From assembly GCF_034702125.1 (NCBI RefSeq), contig NC_085869.1, forward strand, positions 17,001,044 through 17,065,043: a stretch of DNA of 64,000 nt. Reading direction: 5' to 3'. Every line of letters begins with the position of its first letter. Positions within the stretch are counted from its first letter, which is position 1. Below, one piece after another: positions 26,574-36,600 of this stretch. The notes beneath the pieces were generated by a model. The model saw nothing but the letters and a program-made list of their open reading frames with translations. It did not search any database and was not told the origin of the DNA. Source of the stretch: Engraulis encrasicolus (taxonomy: Eukaryota > Chordata > Actinopteri > Clupeiformes > Engraulidae). The translations under genes were made by a program, and so were the position numbers.

Positions 26574-28985
26574 GCACAGGAGCAGTGGCTAGCACTGCAG
26601 ATAAAGTGCTTGTCACAAACCCTGGTCAGATGGAGGAGGACGCAGGCCCGGAGTGACCCCACAGTGTCCGGAACCTCCAAGCTGCACCAGTCCTCTCGCA
26701 GGGTGGAATACCAGAACATCACCGGGTCACGTGGCCTGCCGCAAACAACAAGGAGTGGCTTTACCTGGACATGGACCTAGACAAGATCATGGAGACTGTG
26801 AAGGCGATGTGGACCACAAGCTCCAGGCTATGTGCACCTTGATAACATCAATGGGTGCTGAGCGCTTTCGTGTGTCTGAGAAGCCTGCGAGCAGGGAAGC
26901 ATCGAGACCCAACCGGCGAGAATTCAAGATCAGCCAACTGAGACAGGAGCTGAAGACCTTGAAGTTCCAGTTCAGGGCAGCGAACGAGGAGGAGAGAGGC
27001 GCCTTGTCCGAACTCAGACAGATCTTGAGGAGCTGAATGGCACAGGAGGAAGGGGAAGGAGAGGGCCAAGAAGCGGAAGGCATTTATCACCAATCCATTC
27101 AGCTTCACTAAGCGTCTACTGGGGCAAAAGAAGAGTGGCAACCTGACGTGTCCTGTAGAGGATATTAACCACCACCTCAGAGCCACCTTCAGCGATCCTT
27201 TAAGGGAGCAAGACCTAGGCCCATGCGAGGCCCTGGTAAAGCCGCCAGAGCCTGTGGTGCAGTTTAACACCGCAGAGCCTACCCTAAAAGAGGTCAAAGA
27301 TGCAGTGATGGCCTTAAGATCAAGCTCCTCCCCAGGCCCCAGCAAGGTCCCATACAGAGTGTACAAGCAGTGTCCTAGGCTGCTTGTGAGACTCTGGAAG
27401 ATCTTAAAGGTGATCTGGCGCAGGAAGAAGGTTGCCGCCCAGTGGCGTGCTGCAAAGGGGTCTGGATCCCAAAAGAGGAGGATGCTAGTAACATCGACCA
27501 ATTCCGCATCATCTCGCTGCTCTGCATCGAAGGGAAGATGTTCTTCAAGATTGTGTCCCACCGGCTCACAGACTCAAGACTCCTTTGGCCCTTGCTTGTC
27601 TATGAGGTGCCCAATGTCAATGGTGGAGACGCTGGAAAGAACCATCAGCCAGTTTCTGTGCAGGTGGCTGGGGCTTCCTAGATCCCTCAGCAGCATTGCA
27701 TTGTATGGCCATTCCACCATGCTGCAGCTTCCCATCAGCGGCTTGTCGGAGGAGTTTATGGCCACATGCTCCAGGGAGCTGATGATGTACAGGGACTCCT
27801 CTGACAAAAAGGTTGACACTGCAGGAATCCAAGTAAAAACTGGGAGGAAGTGGAAGGCCCAGGAAGCCATTGACAGAGCAGAGGACGGCTGCAGCAGTGG
27901 GTCGGGCCGGGCTTGATAGCTTCCCCAAACCTCGCTATGACAAAGCCGGAAGAAAGGAGAAACTGCAAATGGTGCAGGATGAGATTCGAGCAGAAGTGGA
28001 GGAAGACCGGCAGATCAAGATGGTGGCTATGTACCAACAAGGTGCCTGGACGAGGTGGGAGCACACCGAACAGCGTAAAATCACCTGGCCAGAGCTCTGG
28101 AGACTAGAACCCCAGCACCTTAAGTTCCTCATCCAATCCATTTATAACGTTCTTCCAAGCCCAACCAATCTACAGCGCTGGGGCATAGCAGACACTGTGA
28201 CATGCCAGCTTTGCGAGAGGAGAGCCACACTGGAGCACATCCTCAGTTGCTGCCCGAAGGGGAAGGGCGGTATCGCTGGCGTCATGACCAGGTCCTCAGG
28301 GCTCTGGCGGACACGCTCAGCACTGCAATAACCAACTGCAGATACCAGCCTCCCTCCAAGAAGTCCATCACCTTCGTCAGAGCTGGCGAGCAGGCACAAC
28401 ATCAGCCAGGTTCCTCTGGAGGGTTTCTCACCACAGCACGGGACTGGGAACTCAAAGTCGACCTGGGGAGACAGCTTAAGTTCCCAGAGCACATCTTTGC
28501 CACTTCACTCCGCCCAGACGTGGTGTTAACATCAGAGTCAACTAAGCAAGTGGTCCTGGTGGAACTTACCGTCCCCTGGGAAGACAGAGTGGAGGAGGCC
28601 AACGAATGCAAGAGGGCCAAATATTCAGAGTTGGTAACTGAGTGCCGGAGCAGGGGCTGGAAAGCCCGCTGTGAACCAGTCGAGGTGGGGTGCAGGGGTT
28701 TTGCTGGCCAGTCACTACCCCGCACCTTGATGCTCCTTGGAGTGAAGGGTCAGCTGTGCAGAAAAGCCATCAGGAGTATCACAGAGGCTGCGGAGAAAGC
28801 CTCTAGATGGCTATGGATCAGGAGGGGGGATCCTTGGAGTAGCAGGCCACTTGAACACAAGTCAGGGGCTGATCACCCCCGGCTGGGTCGCCCGGTTGAG
28901 GGTGTTTGATGATCAAAGACCCGAAACACCCAATGAGCTCGGGTTCATCACTGATGATGTGTCCAAGTAGCACCTAGTGGTCTAT
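26570..28985 (+). pseudogene. Decayed non-LTR retrotransposon ORF (restriction-like-endonuclease LINE, R2 superclade) with internal deletion
   Basis: Conceptual protein pieces fall in order but in different frames. They are: an N-terminal basic/coiled segment (26653-27036); an RT fingers segment DAVMALRSSSSPGPSKVPYR (about 27299-27358); FRIISLLCIEGKMFFKIVSH (27502-27561); then an abrupt jump to a thumb-like segment with RWLGLPRSLSSIALYGHS (27663-27717). After these come a zinc-knuckle CQLCERRATLEHILSCCP (about 28204-28257) and a C-terminal restriction-like nuclease with LRPDVVL and VVLVELTVPWEDR (28507-28590). The stop is TGA at 28907-28909, followed by about 75 bp of 3' tail. RT palm motifs, including the Y-X-D-D box, are missing between about 27565 and 27600. 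Frame changes lie near 27450, 27605, 27885 and 28258, so the copy is dead. The family call (Hero/NeSL/R2-like) is from remembered domain order, not from a search. Confidence 0.8.
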
Positions 28986-29160
28986 TCAAGAACATATCCT
29001 TCAAAGTGATAACTTACCATTTCTGTGAATAAGCTCATTTTACACCTCTGCTTGAGTTAAATAAATACGTTTTACATTTCTCCTGTACTTGCAGCCGGTC
29101 TCTGAGTCTGGCAGTGCAAATTATAGGCCCTACCTCCAAGCTAGCATAGATCATTTGGCA
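28986..29160. other. No feature recognised
   Basis: Short AT-rich spacer after the retrotransposon. Confidence 0.4.
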
Positions 29161-29335
29161 CGATCGTGATGAAGCAGTGCTGCTTTTGCTAGGCAGTGGG
29201 CATCAACCAGAATGCCAGAACTAGCAAAGTGCACATGCCCACTCCCTAGCAAAAGCAGTACTGCTTCATCACGATAGTACTAATTGAATCTTCTGGGTCT
29301 AGCGGGCAGCTACCTGGACCCATAAGATTCAATTA
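29161..29335. repeat. Two adjacent perfect-looking hairpins
   Basis: Hairpin 1 pairs CGTGATGAAGCAGTGCTGC (about 29166) with GCAGTACTGCTTCATCACG (about 29256). Hairpin 2 pairs AATTGAATCTTCTGGGTC (about 29283) with GACCCATAAGATTCAATT (about 29315). Probably MITE-derived. Confidence 0.75.
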
Positions 29336-29404
29336 CATCACTAGCTTGTAACTAGAAGTACCATTAACACACTTAGACAGTGGTCATCAACCTTTTTATT
29401 AGTG

Positions 29405-29800
29405 ACTAAGGGCCAAAACATACCAAGGCGGAACGGAACGGTTGCGGGACAAACGCGGCCTTTCTGCTTAGTTTCGGCCGGTGTGTTTTTCTCTGCCTTT
29501 CACACTGACAGCGTTGGCGTGCGCGGCCAGTCCTGTTCAAAACCCTTCCCACAGATGAAGCTAGCATGCTACTCTGCCATTCATTTGAATGAGACACCGC
29601 CGGTCGCCGGCGTGAAAAATACGCTCGAGTTCTATTTTCCAAATGCAGCGCGGCGCGGAGCTGGCTCCCGCGCCGCTGACGCTCAACTACCGCCGGTTGG
29701 TGTGTAAGGACAGATATGTTTCAATGTATTTTCACCGACGCCGGTAAAAAACGCGGCCGTTCCGCGACGCTTTACCGCCCTGGTGTGTAAGACCCCTAAG
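29405..29800. mobile_element. CpG-rich terminal-inverted-repeat element
   Basis: The ends CTAAGGGCCAAAACATACCA and the reverse complement of TGGTGTGTAAGACCCCTAAG are related, with AGGCGG/GGGCGG following. The interior is dense in CG dinucleotides (CGCGGC, GCCGGCG, GCGCGG) unlike the flanks. Confidence 0.6.
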
Positions 29801-30144
29801 AGAATGGCTGAAAGAACATAAGAAAGGTAGCCTAAAGCTCAATTATTAACTGAAGGAGAGGTAAAATTTGGCCATTTCCAGAAATGGCACTCTATTGCTT
29901 GAAAATATTTAGTTGAAGAGACTACAGTCATACACAAGGGATAGCACCATGGTATCAAATCTATTATGTTTTATTTTAGAAAAACCAGCAGTCTTACACA
30001 TTTGACTAGCTCAAAGTTAACCCATCAATATCACCTTAAAAGTGGAAGGTAACAAAATGATCAACCAAAACTTTAAGACAATATCTTACATTTGACCCTG
30101 ATTCCCTCAGTGCTGACATCAATGTTGGAAATCAATCAAATGTT

Positions 30145-30399
30145 GGTAACACTTTACTTGACGCCAGTGTCATATGCATGTCATTACAGTGTCATATCAG
30201 TGTCATGGCACAGTTATGCACGTGTCATAAACATCTTAAACAAAGTTGCCATAACCGAATGTCACTTAAGACCAACAGTCATAAAATGTTTATGACATGG
30301 ACATAATGTTTATGCCTTATCTATGACCGTGCCATGACACTATTATGACAATGTAATGACACACATGCATATGACACCGGCGTCAAGTAAAGTGTTACC
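30145..30399. mobile_element. MITE with long terminal inverted repeats and exact 8-bp duplication
   Basis: GGTAACACTTTACTTGACG starts the element and its inverse ends it, and pairing continues for about 45 bp. CAAATGTT flanks it at 30137-30144 and 30400-30407. A decayed relative is at 53734-53902. Confidence 0.92.
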
Positions 30400-30407
30400 C
30401 AAATGTT

Positions 30408-31733
30408 TTCAGATGCCTCTTTGAGTACATTGAGTTGCAATGATTTTTTACATCCCGTTTGAATTTATCTGTATGTTACAGTATGAAGATTTGAATTTGT
30501 TTTGATGTGACACTGAAAGCCTCTACCATTTACTGTAGATGTGATATCTGTCACCGTTAATCACTCTTGAACTCTTGTCAATTATAAACTATTTGAAGAT
30601 TACAGTATGCTGAAATTTAAAGTTTTTCAAAAAGTAATATTTCTGTCGCTTTATATATATACATGTCTATTACGGATTTCACGATTCACTAAGACTTTGT
30701 ATAGTATACAAAGCATTATTTATGCTGAAGCAACACTGGTGAAAAGGCCTAAAATTAAGTAACATTCCTTTTATTCCTGCACAAAAAAATTTGATTCTCA
30801 AGATGCAGAAGATGACTCCTTGAGTGAAGATGAAAATTTAGCCTTTTGATGTCATGTAGACACAAAATATTGAATTTCAATACTGTAGACACACAAATCA
30901 TGGTTTGAATGGCAAAGAATTGCTTAGCACTGTATTGCCATGTGAATGAAACGCAGTACAGGTAGGTACAGAAGATCACAAAACCATGCAGTATAGAATA
31001 TGAGCGTAGAAAACCAATAGAAAAAATAAGGACATCAATGGTATGGGGACAGTGTCATTTACATAGAGTTGTATATATTTTTAAAAACTCACAGGGCCCT
31101 TGAAATCACGTTTTGATGCAAAGCAACACTGAAAGCATTTCTTTTTTGTTTTGCCATTGTGCTTAGGCCTATATACACACTTTATACAAAAAAAAGTTTC
31201 AGTCCAGGCTGGGAGATTGCACTACTACTGCCTTGTGGAAAAGAGAACTGAATTAGACATCAATGCACCGCAACCGGAATCGGTTGCTAAAATATGTAAA
31301 GCATCTGTTATGTACACTCTCTCAGCAGCATGAGGGGTCGCCCATGTGGAAAGCCGTTCCATTGTCACCAGTCCCTTGGTAGCAGTCTACAGCTCTCAGA
31401 TTAGAAGCTACAGTTGGCAAGATTGAGCCCATTGTTAGCAATTTCAACATTAACAAATGCAAACATAATAAAAACATAGTGATACTTCATACTTACATAC
31501 TTAGGTCAAGAATGGATAGGACATCATTTTACCCACATCGAATGTCATTGTTGGTGCTACTGTTAACAGTACAATACTGTAGCTGTAGGAGGTTTTTATG
31601 CGCAGACAATACATGCCAAACTCCATTTCCGAGATATCCTTCACTCCAAATGGTAATCACCCAATTAATGCAGGTTAGCGTAACTGTTTGTCTTGAATGC
31701 TCTTCAGAATTCCTGCTATCATCACTATGAGTG
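30408..31733. other. No feature recognised
   Basis: AT-rich spacer downstream of nlgn4x; no exon signal. Confidence 0.5.
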
Positions 31734-31741
31734 GTGGAGTC

Positions 31742-32073
31742 TAGGGCTGTAACGATATTGTATCAAATCGAGAAATCGTGATACACAGTCAGTCATGATA
31801 CCGTTATTGATATCATGATGCAAGAAGACAGTATCGTGATACATCCTTTCAAAGTTGTATTACCCTTCGGTCCAGAAAAATGATGTGATTCCCAGCTTGC
31901 AATCAATATCATTATTCTCAACTTCTTACATTATTATTTACCTCTTGTAACCTACTCTACCTATAAACAATCATCAAAAAGATAGATTTTAAAAGTCGTG
32001 AGGTGTATCGAACCGTAGGTCAGAAATCGTGATATCAATTGAATCGTTAGTTGAGTGCATCGTTACAGCCCTA
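31742..32073. mobile_element. hAT-type MITE (TAGGGCTGTAACGAT family)
   Basis: Starts TAGGGCTGTAACGAT and ends ATCGTTACAGCCCTA. Flanks GTGGAGTC (31734-31741) and GTGGAGGC (32074-32081) match at 7 of 8. Confidence 0.88.
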
Positions 32074-32134
32074 GTGGAGGCCCATGGCCACTGTGCCACT
32101 ACTTATGTGGATATCCCTTTACTCTTTAGGAATG

Positions 32135-32831
32135 ATCACATTTATTTTGCAATGCACATATATTGTTTTGATATAGCGTAGTAAACATGAGGAATGAGGT
32201 ATATCCTTAAATGACATGCCTGCAATACTCTGTCTGCAGACACCTAAAAACATTTTCATTGCAAACCACCCCCCACAAACACCTTACAGTATTTTGGCAA
32301 CTGCCCAGCAATACTTTTTATAAAGATGTATTTTTCTTTTGACCTAACGTTCAAGGATGAGACTCAGAACATGGCGATCTAGCACTCCAAAGGCCATGCA
32401 GTGTGCATACACACAGCTTGAGAAAAGTGGTTTGGGATCAGAGGTAAATGAGTTGGGCTTTGCGTTCCAAAAGAGTCGAAACATCTGACATCTCATAACA
32501 CTGAGAGAAAGTACACAAACTATGTTCTCACCCAATTCTTGAGGAAAATCAATCAATGGGTTCCAGACTGTTGAGCCTCTCTCTCTCTCCGTCTATCCAC
32601 AAAATAACATACATTTGCTAAACAGTTCTACATTCACCTTTGACAAGTCAATGTTAGTTAAGTTCATTTTTTTGTTATTCAATCATAAGTATAATCTGTA
32701 ACAAAATAACATTTATGTGCCCTCATTCAGAACACAGCGATATACTGTACATATTTTTAAAATCTGTATAGTAGTCCAAAGAAGAGAGGAAGTGCATGGT
32801 GGTTGCACAGTCTTGAAGTCTTTAGAGAGTT
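32135..32831 (-). other. nlgn4x: Probable nlgn4x 3' UTR with candidate poly(A) signal
   Basis: Downstream of the stop (minus strand) the sequence is AT-rich with no coding signal. The first AATAAA on this strand is at 32146-32141, which would give a 3' UTR of roughly 700 nt. A hAT-type MITE starts about 60 bp further on. The true end may lie further downstream; long 3' UTRs are common for synaptic genes. Confidence 0.4.
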
Positions 32832-33678
32832 TTATACTCTGGTGGTGGAGTGTCCGTGGGGGATGCTGGTGTTGTTCTGCGAGCCAAAGGGGCTGTAAGG
32901 ATGCAGGGGCTGTATTGCTGCCAGGGAGTTGGGGATCATGGTGATGGTCTTGGGCGTCATGAGCGGCACGTCGTCCGGGGAGCGCCGCAGCGTGAGCGTG
33001 TAGTCGGGCGGGCAGGTGAGGCGCAGCGTGTCGTGCGCCTGGAGGGAGTCGCACTCGTGCTCGTGCTCCAGCTGCTTCATCTGCAGGGACAGGAGCTCCT
33101 CGTTCTGGATGTGCGCGATGTCGTTGTGCGTGATGTTCCTCTGGGGGCTGAGGCGCCGGCTGGACTCGTGGCGGTGCTTGTCCTTCTTGTAGTAGAGCGC
33201 GGCGAAGGCCAGGATGTTGAGGAAGAGCAGCGAGGCGCCCACGGCGATCGTGACGCTCAGCTCCGTGGAGTAGTCGCGCCGGGTCTCGATCATCACGCTG
33301 TTCTCCTCCTGGCTGCCCGGCGGCGTCTGCTGGTCGGTGACTTGTTTGTTGTTGGTGTTGGGGAGGGCGGGGTGGCGGGTGGTGGAGGGCCTTCCAGAGA
33401 GACGCTTGGTGTAGGAGAACGGAGTGGTGTCCTGGGGCGGTATCTTGGTGGTGGTGGACACGTACTGGAAAAGTTCGTTGATGTTGTGTAAGTGCGGTAC
33501 GAGCTCCAGCCAAAAGGCCACTTTAGTGGCTCTGTAGTGGTCTCGAACGCGCGGCTTCAAACCGATGTGTAGATACAGCTGGTCCTTGGGGTTGTACTTA
33601 GACCAGGCCACCTCTTCGAATCGATTGGGTTTGGTGTGGATGAATTTCGTGTCCTGGGGCACAGGCTGGTTGGGATCC
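32832..33678 (-). CDS. nlgn4x: nlgn4x coding exon 5 (C-terminal domain, transmembrane, cytoplasmic tail, stop)
   Basis: This exon encodes residues 538-819 and the TAA stop at 32834-32832. It begins [19 protein letters not shown] and continues through the end of the esterase-like domain ([12 protein letters not shown]), a Thr/Pro stalk, the dibasic [10 protein letters not shown] juxtamembrane segment, the membrane helix, and a tail of about 118 residues. The tail carries a conserved Tyr764 within [14 protein letters not shown]; in other neuroligins this Tyr controls gephyrin binding. The acceptor is ccattctag|GGATCC. The exon is GC-rich (CpG-dense), which opens long spurious frames on the other strand. 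Confidence 0.96.
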
Positions 33679-36600
33679 CTAGAATGGACGAGGAATTTTC
33701 ATATAATTGTATAAAATACTGTCATATGGCAATCAATTGCAGATTCTTTTCTTTATGTGTTTCAATATCAAAACAACAAAATAATCTAGTATAGAGACAC
33801 CAATTGGATAACATACTTCTTATCAACATGTTAAAAATACACAATAAAATACAATTTATTCAGACGATGGCAGAAAATCATGCTTAAGTAAAGTTGTGGT
33901 GCGCACATCCAGGACGGAGGTGCAGGATAAAAAATTCAAAACTATGAAAAAAAGATGAATGTCCGCACACTGCTCCCGTTGCTTTTTTATTTCAAGTGAA
34001 CACTTTCGAGCTAATCACTCTTCATCAGACTTGAATAGAGATAGACACATGTCTAAGGGTCACCTTTGAAGAGCGATTAGCTTGAAAGCGTTCACTTGAA
34101 ATAAAATAAAGCAATGGGAACAATGTGCGGACATTCATCTTTTTGTTCATAGAAGAACAATGGCAGAAGATCATGCTTAACCACGACCATGGAAATACAT
34201 CACACTTACCCCGTCTTGGCGAAATTTGTCCAATACGTCATCACCACAGCGCTCAGCATGACGTCATTTTTGGAGAAGTTGCAGTTGAAGAGGTCAGTGG
34301 GGCCGATCATGGGGATGCCAAAGACATAGGGCACCTCGTCGCCGTGCGCCGAGTCCGCCCAGCTGGGCTTCATGTCGCTCTGACAGTGGTGGTAGAAGGC
34401 GTAGAAGTACGTTGGCGACCCGTACTGAGCGTGCAGGTCCGCTGTAGCGACCGCCGGCGCCACCCACTGGTGGTCTGTGAAGAGGGCCACCAGGGTTTTC
34501 CTGCGCGTCTCCGGGTTCTCCTTGTCGGCCCAGTCGGTGTACATGAACTTGATGGTTTCCCGCAGGGTGTACTTGGCGTCCGGGTAGCCGTAGAGGTGGT
34601 CGACAAAGTCCACCACGGCAAAGTCGAACTCGTTGCCCGGCACGCCGTCCTCGCTGTCGACCACGCCGTCCACAAACTTGAAGGCCTCTCCTTGGTTGAC
34701 GCCCAGCATGATGTCATAATTCAGGAACTCCCCTTGCTCCATTAGGATCTGTGGGTCGTCCGGGATCACGTCACCGTCGATGACGGGTCCAAAGGCGATG
34801 TGATACTTAGAGGGCGTGACACTCTGCTCGATGAGCTCCTTGTAGCTTTTGTTTTGGAGGCACTCGACCAGCTCGACAGTGTCCGCTTCATTGCAGCCCA
34901 CCTTCTCGGCCAGCATCCGTGTGTATTTGGCTGGCTGGTAGTTCACCGCCCAGCTCGAAAGGGCTGTGCCACTCTGAATAATAGCCTTCTGGAAAAGATC
35001 TGGAGTGGAAAATGAAATGGCACATTTCAAAACAATGTGTGACAAATATACTACGTACATAGGCTATACAATATTTCCAAACAATATGACTTTGTATTTT
35101 AACACAGTCTAATAAGAATAATTAAAGGTGCACTGTGTAGGATGGTGGCCAGAGTAGTAATTGTGCTGCTCATTGAAATTGTGCTGCCCATTGCCATATT
35201 TGATCTTTTCATGAATATTTACTAAATAATAAACTAATATTAGTATGATGAAAGTTCATTAGGTTTTGAAGCAAAAAAAATGTCAATTTCTGGAAATTCA
35301 AAATGGCGGACATGGAGAAGATGTATGAAAAGTGCCATTTTCCCAGTCATAATGAATACTTAAAATTTGATGGTGGTGGTAAGTATTCATGAAAAAAGTA
35401 ACATTTGTGAATGGGCAGCATGGATTCTGGAAATAAACTAGAAAATATACTACATAGTGCACCTTTAAATGTCTGAATAAGGTTATAGGATTGTGCATAG
35501 TAATTGCAGGCTACCTTCTGAATAATGTGACAGAGTCAGCAGACTGACGCAAGAGGCTCCGGCTCCTGATCCGAATATCGTCACTCTCTTCGGATCACCA
35601 TTAAAGGCCTGGATGTTTTCTTTGATCCATCGGAGCGCTTGGATCTGGTCAAGTAATCCATAATTTCCCTTTGCTGCTTGGTCGCCCGTGCTGAGAAACC
35701 CTACACACATGATTCACAAAAGATTGTTTTGAAATGTTAAGGATGGCAACTTACAACCGTTTAAATCTAGTTCATTTATGACGGGACTCAACAGGCAGGA
35801 CACAAAAGACTTTAAATTCCATGGCATTTAATTTGACAGTAGCTCGTAACAACAAAGCCCTGCAGGTAGTACATTCATTTCATCTTGTAACTGCCACCTT
35901 GCATTTACGGAGCCCGAGACATAAAAGTTTTCCTTTCCTCCTGACTCTAACTGATGGGGATGTCCTTGCATTGATAGAGATCCAATAGAATTTGCCATTA
36001 CGCCAGAGGAAGTGATCCATCGCAACTGACATTTCCCCTTCCACAGACTCGGTAAATGCACCAGATAGCCCCTTCCTGTTGTTCACTGTCAGATATAAAC
36101 CAGACATGACAAAACACAAGCATTCTGGATACTTCTTGTAAATCATAGCAAAAATGTTGTGTAACAGCGTCATCAAAATATTACTTTATAGCCTGCTGTA
36201 TAATATTAAATAATATGTTGTGAATCAATCAAAATGAAAACATGAAATGTCTATGTCAGTGATCCTGAGAAAAATCAAATCCATGTCAAAACTCAAAAAC
36301 ATCTAGCTATGAAACTAAGTCATATTTTACAACAAATTGTATCATATTGTGGATGACTTAATAAGCCAGTCACACCTGAAAATAGGCCAGTCAATACTAT
36401 TTGGATGATTTGATTACCCAGCTTGGTAACACTTTATTTTAGGGATACATCTATTAGCACTAATACATACAATGTTAATGCCTTGTAAGGCATGTACTAA
36501 GCAAACGCTAAGGTCTACTAGGTCCTTACTAAGGTTTAATTGGTAATAAATCCCTTATTGTGCATGATCAAGACATTTGCGAATACATGCCTAACAAATG

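Noticed and set aside
26848..27561. 237-codon minus-strand frame
   Set aside because: Shadow of the retrotransposon, whose plus-strand pieces have recognisable RT motifs.
29405..29800. CpG island promoter
   Set aside because: Inverted termini and lack of any adjacent gene point to a mobile element.
32850..33491. 213-codon frame on the plus strand
   Set aside because: Antisense shadow of GC-rich nlgn4x exon 5.
32713..33513. 266-codon minus-strand frame rich in Ala, His and Arg
   Set aside because: Frame-shifted reading of nlgn4x exon 5; the true frame matches neuroligin throughout.
34125..34745. 206-codon frame on the plus strand
   Set aside because: Antisense shadow of nlgn4x exon 4.
35828..36176. 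Minus-strand frames of 77 and 98 codons in nlgn4x intron 2 near exon 3
   Set aside because: No neuroligin or other family similarity and no need for an exon there; phases join without it.
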